DNA of 64,000 nucleotides from Syntrophaceae bacterium UBA6087 (lineage in GTDB: Bacteria; Desulfobacterota; Desulfomonilia; UBA1062). A model generated the notes under the pieces. The model was not told the DNA's origin, made no database searches, and saw only the letters and a list, made by a program, of their open reading frames with translations. The DNA lies in the NCBI GenBank assembly GCA_002448235.1, contig DIXF01000002.1, positions 186,001 through 250,000 on the forward strand. Reading direction: 5' to 3'. Both the position numbers and the translations under genes were made by a program. Below are positions 55,524 to 63,736 of this stretch, one piece after another. Each line of letters begins with the position of its first letter. The stretch's first letter is position 1.

Positions 55524-56678
55524 TTAACCGCATTGCTTTAAGAGTTCTTTGGCCTCCCGGTTTCCCGGGTTGATCTTCTCGACCTTCTGGAGAACCAGAT
55601 CGGCACGCACCGGTAACTTCAGGGATATATAGACCCTGGCGACCTTGAGCAGCGGCCGCACGTCCTTGTTTTCTTTCTTTTCGATCTCGGAGAGGTACGG
55701 CATGGCCTTTTTTGCATCCCCGGAGCGTACATAAGCATCCACGAGCCGTGACATCAGATCGACCCGTCCTGGTATATGTCGGAGCACAAAGGTGTAGAGC
55801 TCGATTGCGTACGTATATTCCCCGTTGTTCATACAGATTGCGGCAATGTCTTCTCTCAGGGAGAGAGGGTCTTCGGAAAGGTCGATAATCTGAGAAAACA
55901 CCTTGAGCGCCTTGTTTATCAGACCCTTTTCCAGAAGGATCTTACCCAGGTTCATGCCGCGTTCCAGATGCCGGGGGCTGATGATCATCGCCCGTTCATA
56001 ATACTTGGCGGCGCTGTCCACATCTCCCCGTTTCAGGTAAATGTCTCCCAGGGAGTGGAAGGCAAGAACATCCATCCCATTCATTTGAACGGCCTTGAGA
56101 AAAAGCTTTTCAGCCCCTTCCAGATCGCCCTTTTTGAGGTAGAGGCTGCCCAGCTCCCTCACCGGCCTCGATGAAGAAGGATTGGCTTCCATTGCAAGAA
56201 GGGCTTCATTGATCGCGTTCTCGATATATCCGCTTTCTTCGAGAATGCGTGCGTTTTTCAGATGGAGGATCATGGGGGGCGGATTATTCGCTTTGTCAAT
56301 GACCAGCTTGATCCTTTCGTCCAGGGCCTTTACGGTAATGGGTTTGAGGATGTAGGCGTCGATATCCGATTCCGCCGCTTCGGCCACGATCTCCCGGTTC
56401 GCCTCGGCAGTGACCATTACCACAGGCAGATCGCGCAAGTTCCGGTCGTCACGGATATGTCCCAGGAGTTCTACACCGGTCATTCCCGGCATGTTCCAGT
56501 CTATTATGGCAAGATCGATTTTCTCGCCACGCTCCAGGATTTTCCATGCATCTAACCCGTTAAAGGCATAAAAAACCTGGCTGCCGATATTGAGAACCTT
56601 GAGCATGCTCTTGATCGCCTTGCACATATTCTCCATATCATCAACAATAAGGACACTCATCTGCTGCATATCTATCAT
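55524..56678 (-). CDS. Response regulator with C-terminal TPR array
   Basis: A 384-residue protein. The receiver domain covers about 5-130, with acidic pair VDD at 12-14, the phosphoacceptor D60 in AIIDWNMPG and the conserved lysine in LKPITV. The rest is an array of about six tetratricopeptide-like helical pairs (ELGSLYLKKGDLEGAEKLF and similar). There is no DNA-binding or enzymatic output, so it acts by protein interaction. It resembles CheY-TPR proteins of motile deltaproteobacteria. In-frame starts at 56678, 56669 and 56660; the ribosome site is weak. Confidence 0.88.
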   Translation of the reverse strand: MIDMQQMSVLIVDDMENMCKAIKSMLKVLNIGSQVFYAFNGLDAWKILERGEKIDLAIIDWNMPGMTGVELLGHIRDDRNLRDLPVVMVTAEANREIVAEAAESDIDAYILKPITVKALDERIKLVIDKANNPPPMILHLKNARILEESGYIENAINEALLAMEANPSSSRPVRELGSLYLKKGDLEGAEKLFLKAVQMNGMDVLAFHSLGDIYLKRGDVDSAAKYYERAMIISPRHLERGMNLGKILLEKGLINKALKVFSQIIDLSEDPLSLREDIAAICMNNGEYTYAIELYTFVLRHIPGRVDLMSRLVDAYVRSGDAKKAMPYLSEIEKKENKDVRPLLKVARVYISLKLPVRADLVLQKVEKINPGNREAKELLKQCG

Positions 56679-56779
56679 GGCATCAACCTAACAAAGGATT
56701 TAATCGATTAGTTTAATTCCCTCTACGTCATTTTGAGGAGAAAAATTAAGGGGAAATGCAAAGAAAAATCGTTAAGCGC

Positions 56780-57934
56780 TTATTCCACGTAAAGGATGTG
56801 GCCGAAGAGATGGATCCCCTGGGGGTGAGTCGGCAGGACCGGGAAATCATGCCCCTCGTGTAGGGGTTCAATGAGCTTGACGGTTCGGGATGCATGCTCG
56901 GCTGCTCCCTGAACCGCCCTGTAGAACTCCAAAGGAGTAAACTGGGGCCCCAGGTATGAGGTTGCAAAGAGCAATCCGGAGTTGTTCAGCCTTTCCAGCG
57001 AAAGGGTAAGTATCTTCTCGAGATCCTCCGATTCTTTCGGGAAGGCGGGCGGATCGCATACGATGATGTCATAGCGGGTTTTGTCGTCCTGGAGGAATCT
57101 GGAGGCATCATCCCGTACATGTCTCCAGACGAAAGGAGCTATTTTGTTCACCTCCAGGTTCTTTTTAGCCAGGGCCTGGGCAGGAGAAGAAGAGTCGACC
57201 GATACAACCGACTTTGCTCCCCCTTTGAGTGCATGTATTGCATATGCACCGGTATAGGAAAAGAGGTCCAGCACATCTTTGCCCGCAGCCGATGCCTGGA
57301 GCTTGAGGCGGTTGTTCCGGTGATCGAGGTAAAAGCCTGTCTTGTCTCCGGTGAGAACATCGACCAGGAAGGGTATTCCCGCCTCCTGCACGAGGATCTC
57401 GCCCTCCTCAAGGGCTCCTGAAAGAGGACCGCTCAAAGGGCGAAGCCCCTCGGCAGATCGTGACCTCAAATCAGACCGCTCGTGGATCGCACACTTGGGA
57501 TAGATCTCCTGGAATATCGAGACGATATCACCTTTGATTTCTTCGGCTCCCGTGCTCAAAAACTGCATGACCAGCACCGTACCGTAATAATCCACCACGA
57601 GTCCGGGAATCATGTCGCCCTCTCCATGGATGAGACGGTAGCACGTGGTATCGGCGGGAATGAGCGACTTTCTCAACTTCACCGCCTGCTGTATTCTTCT
57701 GAGAAAGAAGTTTCGGTCGACCGCTTCCTTGCCTCTGGTGAGAACTCTTACGGCGATCTGGGAATACGGATTATAGAAACCCTGGCAGACGAACTTTCCC
57801 CGGGAATCGATCACCCTGCAGAGGCTCCCTTCCTCGGGAGACCCCTGGATCTTATCGATTGCACCGGAAAATATCCAGGGATGACCTATAGTTACAGGCA
57901 TCTCTTTTTTTGGTTTGAGCCGGACGATCAGCAT
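56780..57934 (-). CDS. rlmI: Class I SAM-dependent rRNA methyltransferase (RlmI-like)
   Basis: A 384-residue methyltransferase. An N-terminal PUA domain (about 1-75) precedes an RFM-type linking segment (about 80-190) and a Rossmann domain (about 195-384) with the SAM motif VLDLFSYTGAYAIHALKGG and the catalytic DPPAFPKE. The family methylates C5 of 23S rRNA cytosine (RlmI, position 1962). A close alternative is RlmK-like. No ribosome site is seen before the ATG. It is transcribed from a region with a strong hairpin. Confidence 0.88.
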   Translation of the reverse strand: MLIVRLKPKKEMPVTIGHPWIFSGAIDKIQGSPEEGSLCRVIDSRGKFVCQGFYNPYSQIAVRVLTRGKEAVDRNFFLRRIQQAVKLRKSLIPADTTCYRLIHGEGDMIPGLVVDYYGTVLVMQFLSTGAEEIKGDIVSIFQEIYPKCAIHERSDLRSRSAEGLRPLSGPLSGALEEGEILVQEAGIPFLVDVLTGDKTGFYLDHRNNRLKLQASAAGKDVLDLFSYTGAYAIHALKGGAKSVVSVDSSSPAQALAKKNLEVNKIAPFVWRHVRDDASRFLQDDKTRYDIIVCDPPAFPKESEDLEKILTLSLERLNNSGLLFATSYLGPQFTPLEFYRAVQGAAEHASRTVKLIEPLHEGHDFPVLPTHPQGIHLFGHILYVE

Positions 57935-57982
57935 AGGGTTTAAGCCTTTACCATAGTTTATTTCAGGATGCTACAGCTTATT

Positions 57983-58006
57983 GAGTCTATTATATGAAAT
58001 AGACTC
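57983..58006. repeat. Inverted repeat between mobB and rlmI
   Basis: GAGTCTATT (57983-57991) and AATAGACTC (57998-58006) form a perfect 9-bp stem with a 6-nt loop, in the spacer between two minus-strand genes. On the minus strand the stem follows a T-run, instead of preceding it, so it is not a textbook terminator for mobB. It may be an operator or leader hairpin of the methyltransferase gene. Confidence 0.5.
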
Positions 58007-58042
58007 TTAAAAAATCGAGAGAGGTTCAAAAGGCCGCAGGCG

Positions 58043-58543
58043 CTATCTCTGGTGGTTCCGGCTCTCGATAAAATCGCAGATTTCGGCGACATCGTCAAAA
58101 GAGAACCAGGGGATTCCCGCGTCGACATATTTTTTGCTCACCAGTGCGATATAGGACCCGTCGGGTTCTTCAAGGCACAAGGGGGTATCGTAGAGGTCGG
58201 GATTGAACACCTCGATCTTCCCGAAAGGACCGCTTTTGAATCCCTCTACGAGAACGATATCCATACCGTTTCGTGCGAGCGAGGCGAGGTACTCTATGCC
58301 GGGCTCGGCGAGCTCATAGAGCATTAACGCATTGTCCGAGAACAGGATGATGCGGTCGGCTCCCTGCTGACAGAACTTATAGGTATCCTTGCCTTTTTTA
58401 TCCACTTCCATGAGGTGGGTGCTGTGTTTGACAGCTGCGACCTTTCTGCCCCGGGCTTTAAAGGCGCTGATGAGCCGTTCTATGAGATAAGTTTTTCCGC
58501 TGTTGGTTCCTCTGGCTACGAAGGCTGTGATGTTTTCATACAT
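58043..58543 (-). CDS. mobB: Molybdopterin-guanine dinucleotide biosynthesis adaptor MobB
   Basis: A 166-residue GTPase of the MobB family. The P-loop is ARGTNSGKT (about 10-18), followed by the switch-like VKHSTHLMEVDKKGKDTYKF and DIVLVEGFK. MobB helps MobA attach GMP to molybdopterin. The ATG at 58543 has GGAGAAACCG upstream; the in-frame extension to 58684 lacks family sequence. Together with moaA it shows that the organism makes molybdenum or tungsten cofactor. Confidence 0.88.
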   Translation of the reverse strand: MYENITAFVARGTNSGKTYLIERLISAFKARGRKVAAVKHSTHLMEVDKKGKDTYKFCQQGADRIILFSDNALMLYELAEPGIEYLASLARNGMDIVLVEGFKSGPFGKIEVFNPDLYDTPLCLEEPDGSYIALVSKKYVDAGIPWFSFDDVAEICDFIESRNHQR

Positions 58544-58755
58544 GGCGTTCTCGGTTTCTCCTAAAGCGTGTCCGCATACAATTTTGGGTATGGAGCCGGG
58601 TAAGGGCAGGGGATATTGTATGACAAAGATCCGATCTTTTGTAAACCGGCAGTTCATTTGTCTGATGCAAAGGATCACCGCCACCTTTTTTCGCTATGAG
58701 AAAAGGTCTGGGTGATGAGTAGAGGTTACATCCTCAGGTATTCCCGTGTGAATCC

Positions 58756-59190
58756 CTAGCCTTTACTTGCAAGAACCGGATGCCGGTGGGAATAGTTTTC
58801 GTCAGGGCATATGATCTGGGTTGCACAGCGTTTGCTTATATTAATGATAATGGGTCCAAGCAGATTGATGGTCATCTTATCCGGCTGATTGTGCGGGATG
58901 GTAACGACGCACATGACTTCGAGCTCGGAAGTGCTTTCTGCATGGAGCTCTTTGAGGAGACGTTCTTCGATATTGATGGTGTAATCGTCTTTCACCAGCT
59001 GCGGGTTCATGACTACGAAGGCTATTGTCCCGTCATCAACGCTCTGCAGCCAGTAAAAAGGAGAACCTTCCGTATGCGGGAAAAGGATAAACTTTTTATT
59101 CTGGGAGAAGCCCAGGATCCCTTTGGGAAAAAGAAGCACTTTATCTTCCTGAACCGTTATGGGTCCGAATCTAGCAGTCTGAATTTCCAA
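58756..59190 (-). CDS. fliW: Flagellar assembly factor FliW
   Basis: A 144-residue FliW. It has the family blocks FGPITVQEDKVLLFPKGILGF, then SPFYWLQSVDD and LLGPIIINISKRCATQ. FliW binds flagellin and the translation regulator CsrA, and so coordinates flagellin synthesis with assembly. It starts at TTG behind GGAGGGGG. flgL ends 10 nt upstream, the usual flgL-fliW order; a csrA gene, often next, is not found downstream. Confidence 0.94.
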   Translation of the reverse strand: MEIQTARFGPITVQEDKVLLFPKGILGFSQNKKFILFPHTEGSPFYWLQSVDDGTIAFVVMNPQLVKDDYTINIEERLLKELHAESTSELEVMCVVTIPHNQPDKMTINLLGPIIINISKRCATQIICPDENYSHRHPVLASKG

Positions 59191-59200
59191 TCTCCCCCTC

Positions 59201-60310
59201 CTATATGTAATCTACAAGACTCATGCTCGTAATCATGGATACACTTTTCAAGATAGCCTGATAAACCGTTTGCTGGCTCTGCAGAGAAGTAATTGCTTCA
59301 GCATAGTCCAAGTCCTCGATATCCGAGGTGATTTGCTTGTTGGTTACCACAGCGCCCGTGAGAACCGATTTTGTTTGATCGAGCCGGTTGACTACAGCAC
59401 CGACCTTTGCGAGCTTGTTGTTAAGGTTCTCGCTCGAATTTTCCAGTGCGTCGAGGCTGCCGCTGATCCCGGTGATATCGTTATTGCGAAGCGCCCTCTC
59501 GAGTTCCATGAGGGTCATGAAGACATCCCCCGAAGAGTTTCTGAAGAGGTCGTTTCCCGGGATGTTTATTTCAGCAGTGTCGGTTTTGCCGATCTTTACG
59601 GAAAAGATATCGTCGTTCCCCACATACTGGGGAGACCACTGTCCGTTCCGGTACACGTAGAGCTCGCCGGTGCTTTGTGAAACAGCGGATATTCCTTCGC
59701 TTGCAGCAGCGCTTACCTGCCAGGCCGCTCCATCATACTCACGAATAGTGCCGTCAGTCGTATTTATGTAGCGGTCTCCGGCTGCTGCTGCGCCGCCGAG
59801 GTTCGCCACCGCTTCAGCATCATCGGCAGCCATGGTATCGACGTCATCCTGCCAGCCCGTGACCGAAGCCGAGAGGAAAGGCGCTTCCTGGGTCATGGTG
59901 CCGCCGAAGAGATATTTGTTTCCATATTTGGAGTTTGCCAGCCCGAGAACCATTTCACGGATCTGCCTTATTTCCTCTGCCGCCCCCAGCCTTCCGCTTT
60001 GGGTCGATGTCGAGGATGCCATCTGGACTGCAAGCTCGGATGCGCGGGCAAGAAGGTCGTCCACTTCATTGATGACGGAATTCGTCTGTGAAAGCCATCC
60101 ATCGGCAAGGTCGATGGACTTCTGGTATTGCTCAAAGGCGCTCAACTCGGTGCGGTACCCCAGCACCCTCGAGAGGCCTAGAGGGTCATCGGACGGTTTG
60201 CCTATGCGTTTTCCCGAGGAGATCTGGCCGCTCGTCTTAAAGAGCTTTTCCGAACTGAGCCCGATATCCTTCACAAACTGGTCATAGAGGAGTCGATTGG
60301 TAACTCTCAT
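59201..60310 (-). CDS. flgL: Flagellar hook-associated protein 3 (FlgL)
   Basis: A 369-residue hook-filament junction protein. Conserved N-terminal (VTNRLLYDQFVKDI, then QISSGKRIGKPSDDPLGLSR) and C-terminal helices (DYAEAITSLQSQQTVYQAIL) pair as in flagellins. A central region (about 150-250) is Ala/Gly/Thr-rich with no similarity to standard FlgL domains, as expected for exposed surface. No signal peptide; export is through the flagellar type III path. The ribosome site is AGGATGGATAT. Other flagellar genes must lie outside the window. Confidence 0.93.
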   Translation of the reverse strand: MRVTNRLLYDQFVKDIGLSSEKLFKTSGQISSGKRIGKPSDDPLGLSRVLGYRTELSAFEQYQKSIDLADGWLSQTNSVINEVDDLLARASELAVQMASSTSTQSGRLGAAEEIRQIREMVLGLANSKYGNKYLFGGTMTQEAPFLSASVTGWQDDVDTMAADDAEAVANLGGAAAAGDRYINTTDGTIREYDGAAWQVSAAASEGISAVSQSTGELYVYRNGQWSPQYVGNDDIFSVKIGKTDTAEINIPGNDLFRNSSGDVFMTLMELERALRNNDITGISGSLDALENSSENLNNKLAKVGAVVNRLDQTKSVLTGAVVTNKQITSDIEDLDYAEAITSLQSQQTVYQAILKSVSMITSMSLVDYI

Positions 60311-60411
60311 ATATCCATCCTATCGGCAAGCTTGACTCGCCGCTTTATCTCTTTGCAATGAATCTGCCAGCATGGACAATTCAGGAAGTTCCCGGATATC
60401 GGCGGGTGAGG

Positions 60412-60451
60412 GGGGAAAAGAGTTCCGGTTTAAGGAGGAAGTCTTTTCCCC
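60412..60451 (-). terminator. Long-stem inverted repeat downstream of the amidohydrolase gene
   Basis: GGGGAAAAGA (60412-60421) and TCTTTTCCCC (60442-60451) pair over 10 bp around a 20-nt loop, directly after the minus-strand amidohydrolase stop. No terminal U-run follows, so it may be a terminator of the amidohydrolase transcript or simply a stabilising hairpin before flgL. Confidence 0.4.
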
Positions 60452-60456
60452 TTTGA

Positions 60457-61743
60457 CTATCGAGCACTGATTTTTTCCCGGATCTTTCGGCATTCCCTGA
60501 TGAGCGCTTCCTCATCGACCGTTGTCGAGGAAAAATCCCTGACAACGACCCGGCCGTTTATGACCACATCCTTTACATTCGAGCCGGAAGCGGCATAAAT
60601 CACGTGAGAGACGGGATTATACACGGGAACCAGGTTCGGCGCATGCCCGTCCAGGGTTATGATGTCGGCAAGCTTTCCCGGCTCCAGGCTTCCCGCATCG
60701 AGCTTGAGCGCCCGGGCGGCATTCTGGGTCATGAGGGCCAGCGCTGTGCATTCATCGAGCACGGTCGGGTCCATGGTGCTGATCTTGTGCAGCTTTGCCA
60801 CCGTAGATGCCTCGGTGATCATATCCAGATTGTTATTGCTTGCACACCCGTCGGTTCCGATCGTGACGTTTATCCCTGCTGAGAGCATTTTGGGAACAGG
60901 GGCAATCCCCGATGCGAGCTTCATGTTGCTTTCGGCGTTATGGACCACCGATACCCCTCTTTCTGCAAGGATCGCGATCTCGGCATCGTTTACGACCACG
61001 CAATGTGCCGCCAGCGTGCGTGGAGAGAGGCAGCCGAGGGAATCCAGGAGCTCCACGGGCGTCATTTTATACTGTTCCACTATCTGCCTGACTTCTGCCT
61101 CGGTCTCGCTTAAGTGGATCTGGAACACGAGGTCGAACTCTTCCGCCAGGCCGTACGCCTGGACGAGAAGCTCGGGCGAACAGGTATAGACGGCATGGGG
61201 GAATACCGTCGGCCTGGCGAGCTCGTCATCGAGCCAGCGGGTTATGAATCTGCGGGAATGCTCGATGGTGCGCGAAGGGTCCGAAAGCGAAGGGCTCGGG
61301 AACTGGAGTATCCCTTCGCCGAGCCAGGCCCTGATGCCCACTTCACGGGCTGCCTTTCCCACCTGGTCTTCGTAGAAATACCCGTCGCAGAAAGCCGTGG
61401 TGCCGGATCTGGTCATTTCCCATGCGGCCAGCATCGTCCCGAGATAGACGAACTCACGGTTCACGAACTTGGCTTCGGCCGGGAAAATATAGTCATGCAG
61501 CCACGACATGAGGGGAAGGTCGTCGGCAAAGCCCCTGAACAGTGTCATGGATGCGTGGGTATGGGTGTTGATGAGCCCGGGCATCACGATATCGAACGGA
61601 CCGCCGAGAACTTCGTCGATGTCGACCGGAAGGACCGGCGTTATCTCCTTGATGGTGCTTCCTTCCACGATGACATACTGGTCGCGCAGTACGTCCCGGC
61701 AAGTCTTGATGACATAGCCCCCCTGAACCGCGATCCTTTTCAT
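60457..61743 (-). CDS. mtaD: 5-methylthioadenosine/S-adenosylhomocysteine deaminase-like amidohydrolase
   Basis: A 428-residue metal-dependent deaminase. It has the motif PGLINTHTHASMTLFRG that provides two metal histidines, further ligands in QIHLSETEAE and AAHCVVVND, and the aspartate in GTDGCASNNNLDM. The family removes the 6-amino group of adenosine derivatives including SAH, thus recycling homocysteine for MetH; the metH operon lies at 13.1-16.3 kb. It could also act on related adenines or on triazines (the TrzA/AtzA family is close). A GGAG ribosome site is present. Confidence 0.85.
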   Translation of the reverse strand: MKRIAVQGGYVIKTCRDVLRDQYVIVEGSTIKEITPVLPVDIDEVLGGPFDIVMPGLINTHTHASMTLFRGFADDLPLMSWLHDYIFPAEAKFVNREFVYLGTMLAAWEMTRSGTTAFCDGYFYEDQVGKAAREVGIRAWLGEGILQFPSPSLSDPSRTIEHSRRFITRWLDDELARPTVFPHAVYTCSPELLVQAYGLAEEFDLVFQIHLSETEAEVRQIVEQYKMTPVELLDSLGCLSPRTLAAHCVVVNDAEIAILAERGVSVVHNAESNMKLASGIAPVPKMLSAGINVTIGTDGCASNNNLDMITEASTVAKLHKISTMDPTVLDECTALALMTQNAARALKLDAGSLEPGKLADIITLDGHAPNLVPVYNPVSHVIYAASGSNVKDVVINGRVVVRDFSSTTVDEEALIRECRKIREKISAR

Positions 61744-61767
61744 GTGAAACGCTCCACGAAATAAAAA

Positions 61768-62376
61768 TTACTTCACGTTCCTTCTATACCGCAATGCACT
61801 GGCCAGGGTTACCTGGTCCATATACTTCAGTTCCCCGCCCATGGGGACGCCGGATGCAATTCTGCTGACCCGGACATTCAGTTTCTTTTCTTCGATGAGC
61901 CTTGTAATATAGTGGAAGGTCCCTTCCCCTTCAACGGAAGGGTTTGTCGCTACGATGACCTCGCTGACAGAAGATCGTGTGAGGCGGTCCATGAGCTCGG
62001 GCAGCTTGATGTCTTCGGGGCCGATCCCGCCCATGGGCGATATGAGGCCATGCAGCACATGATAGAGTCCCTTGTACGCATGGGCGGATTCCAGGGCAAG
62101 GACATCGCTCGGCTCCTCAACCACGCAGACTGTCGAGGAATCCCGCGAAGGGTCGCGGCATATGGAGCACTTCGGCATGTCCGCGAGGTTGTAGCAGACC
62201 GAGCACAGGCGTATGGTCTCCCGCACGGTGGTCAGCGACCCGGCAAGATCGCCGGCGAGATTGTCCCTGTCCGCAAGGATGAACAGGGCAAGCCTGGTTG
62301 CAGTCTTTTCGCCCACTCCGGGAAGACGCTTGAGCTGTGAGATGAGCTGTTTGAGCGGCTTGGGATAAGGGTCCAT
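61768..62376 (-). CDS. recR: Recombination protein RecR
   Basis: A 202-residue RecR. The helix-hairpin-helix LPGVGEKTATRLALFIL is followed by the C4 zinc finger CSVCYNLADMPKCSIC and the Toprim domain (VCVVEEPSDVLALESA, then GGIGPEDIKLPEL). It acts with RecF and RecO to load RecA on gaps. It starts 2 nt after the ybaB gene without its own ribosome site, so translation is coupled. The usual upstream dnaX is not present here. Confidence 0.95.
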   Translation of the reverse strand: MDPYPKPLKQLISQLKRLPGVGEKTATRLALFILADRDNLAGDLAGSLTTVRETIRLCSVCYNLADMPKCSICRDPSRDSSTVCVVEEPSDVLALESAHAYKGLYHVLHGLISPMGGIGPEDIKLPELMDRLTRSSVSEVIVATNPSVEGEGTFHYITRLIEEKKLNVRVSRIASGVPMGGELKYMDQVTLASALRYRRNVK

Positions 62377-62378
62377 AT

Positions 62379-62696
62379 TCAGACGATGTCAAAAGGCAGC
62401 GGCAGACCGCCGGTGAGCTGTTTCATCTCGGATGCCATGAGTTCTCTGGACTTCTGTATTCCCTGATTTACCGCAGCGAGGATAAGGTCTTCGAGCATGG
62501 GAATATCGCGGCTGTCAACGCAGATGGGGTCTATCTTTATTTCTCTGATTTCCTGCCTGCCGGTCACCGTGACCGTGACCATGCCGCCTCCCGAAGAGGC
62601 AGTAACGGTCTTGCGGGCGAGTTCTTCCTGGATCTTCTTTGCGTGTTCCTGGATGTTCTGCACCTGCTTCATGAGTTCTTGAAAATTGAATTCCAT
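62379..62696 (-). CDS. ybaB: YbaB/EbfC family nucleoid-associated protein
   Basis: A 105-residue protein. It starts MEFNFQELMKQVQNIQEHAK and has the tweezer core SSGGGMVTVTVTGRQEIREI, with the C-terminal helix. YbaB binds DNA as a dimer and is almost always paired with recR, as here. I prefer the ATG at 62696: a promoter (TTGACA with TATTAA) places transcription start 1-2 nt before it, and there is no ribosome site. An ATG at 62705 lies inside the -10. Confidence 0.93.
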   Translation of the reverse strand: MEFNFQELMKQVQNIQEHAKKIQEELARKTVTASSGGGMVTVTVTGRQEIREIKIDPICVDSRDIPMLEDLILAAVNQGIQKSRELMASEMKQLTGGLPLPFDIV

Positions 62697-62704
62697 AAGG
62701 ACCA

Positions 62705-62732
62705 TTAATACGGAAAAACCAATGGGTGTCAA
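62705..62732 (-). promoter_or_regulatory. Promoter of ybaB-recR
   Basis: On the minus strand TTGACA (62732-62727) and TATTAA (62710-62705) are separated by 16 nt. The -35 begins 36 nt before the ATG at 62696, so the mRNA is predicted to be leaderless. Confidence 0.6.
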
Positions 62733-62826
62733 CACGCATCCGTCTTGACAGCACGCCTTACCGATCGTTATCATGGCAGAATAAATCATGCACGCCAAGC
62801 TTTTATAAAGAAAGGGAGGTTTGATC

Positions 62827-63603
62827 ATGCCCAGGAGGTTCGTCGATCTGTCTATAGCAATCGAGCACGGGCTCCCCAGCGACCCGCCGCTCATGATTCC
62901 AAAGATCACCTATCTGGATCACCGGATGGGTGCGGAAACCATGAAGCTGTTTTATCCGGGCCTTGAGGCGGATGACCTGCCCGGAGGGGTGGGCTGGGCC
63001 CTGGAAATCCTCGAGCTGTCCACTCATGCGGGTACCCATATGGATGCCCCCTGGCACTATCACCCGAGCCAGGACCACGGAAAGCCGGCCCTTACCATCG
63101 ATGAGTTTCCCCTGGAGTGGGCGGTAGGAGATGGTGTGGTTGTGGATTTTACCGACCGCCGTGATGGATACAACATCACCCCGGACGACATCGCCTCAAA
63201 ACTCGATACCATGGGCTACACCCTTAAAGAAGGCGACATCTTCCTGGCGCGGACAGGCGCGGACGCCTTCTGGGGAACGACGGACTACCTGGTGAAAGGG
63301 TGCGGCTTCGGCCGGGAGGCGACATTGTGGCTCATCGGCCAGGGAGTCCATGTCGTGGGCACCGATGCATGGAGCTGGGACAGGCCCCTTGCCTTCCAGG
63401 CCGAGGATTTTCAGCGGACGCACGACCCGTCTCTGGTCTGGGAAGGACATTTCGCCGGCATCGAAAAAGGATATTTTCAGATCGAAAAGCTTACCAATCT
63501 CGACAAGCTTCCCCCCACGGGATTCACCTTTTACTGCTTTCCCATCAAGATCAAGGGAGCCAGTGCCGGTTGGATACGGGCGGTTGCAGAGATTGCTGGT
63601 TGA
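62827..63603 (+). CDS. Cyclase family protein (KynB-like metal-dependent hydrolase)
   Basis: A 258-residue protein of the cyclase/arylformamidase family. The metal motif is STHAGTHMDAPWHY, with later DFTDRRDG and the conserved TGADAFWG and GTDAWSWD blocks. Members cleave formyl-kynurenine, isatin and similar cyclic amides. The substrate is unknown and no tryptophan degradation genes are near. The ATG at 62827 follows GGGAGGT. Divergent from ybaB-recR. It may be linked to aromatic or amide metabolism in this organism. Confidence 0.85.
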   Translation: MPRRFVDLSIAIEHGLPSDPPLMIPKITYLDHRMGAETMKLFYPGLEADDLPGGVGWALEILELSTHAGTHMDAPWHYHPSQDHGKPALTIDEFPLEWAVGDGVVVDFTDRRDGYNITPDDIASKLDTMGYTLKEGDIFLARTGADAFWGTTDYLVKGCGFGREATLWLIGQGVHVVGTDAWSWDRPLAFQAEDFQRTHDPSLVWEGHFAGIEKGYFQIEKLTNLDKLPPTGFTFYCFPIKIKGASAGWIRAVAEIAG

Positions 63604-63617
63604 CCGGGCGCCGGGAA

Positions 63618-63734
63618 ATGGCTTATGATCTTATCATAAGGGTGAAGAGACCTGCAAAAAGGCAGCAGCCGGACCCCTATACAAAGCTGTTCTCCATAAA
63701 GGAATACCGATATAAGAGATTGGAAAATCCTTGA
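63618..63734 (+). CDS. Possible 38-residue basic protein
   Basis: A short frame, 14 nt after the cyclase stop and ending 3 nt before the coaX start. The product is rich in Lys, Arg and Tyr (DLIIRVKRPAKRQQPDPYTK, then EYRYKRLENP). The ribosome site is poor (CCGGG). I do not recognise it; position between two real genes with little room for other signals is the main support. It may be a real small protein or a leftover frame. Confidence 0.35.
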   Translation: MAYDLIIRVKRPAKRQQPDPYTKLFSIKEYRYKRLENP

Positions 63735-63736
63735 AG

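Noticed and set aside
58544..58755. csrA gene expected next to fliW
   Set aside because: No frame in this spacer has CsrA sequence (a start like MLVLTRK); the spacer appears non-coding.
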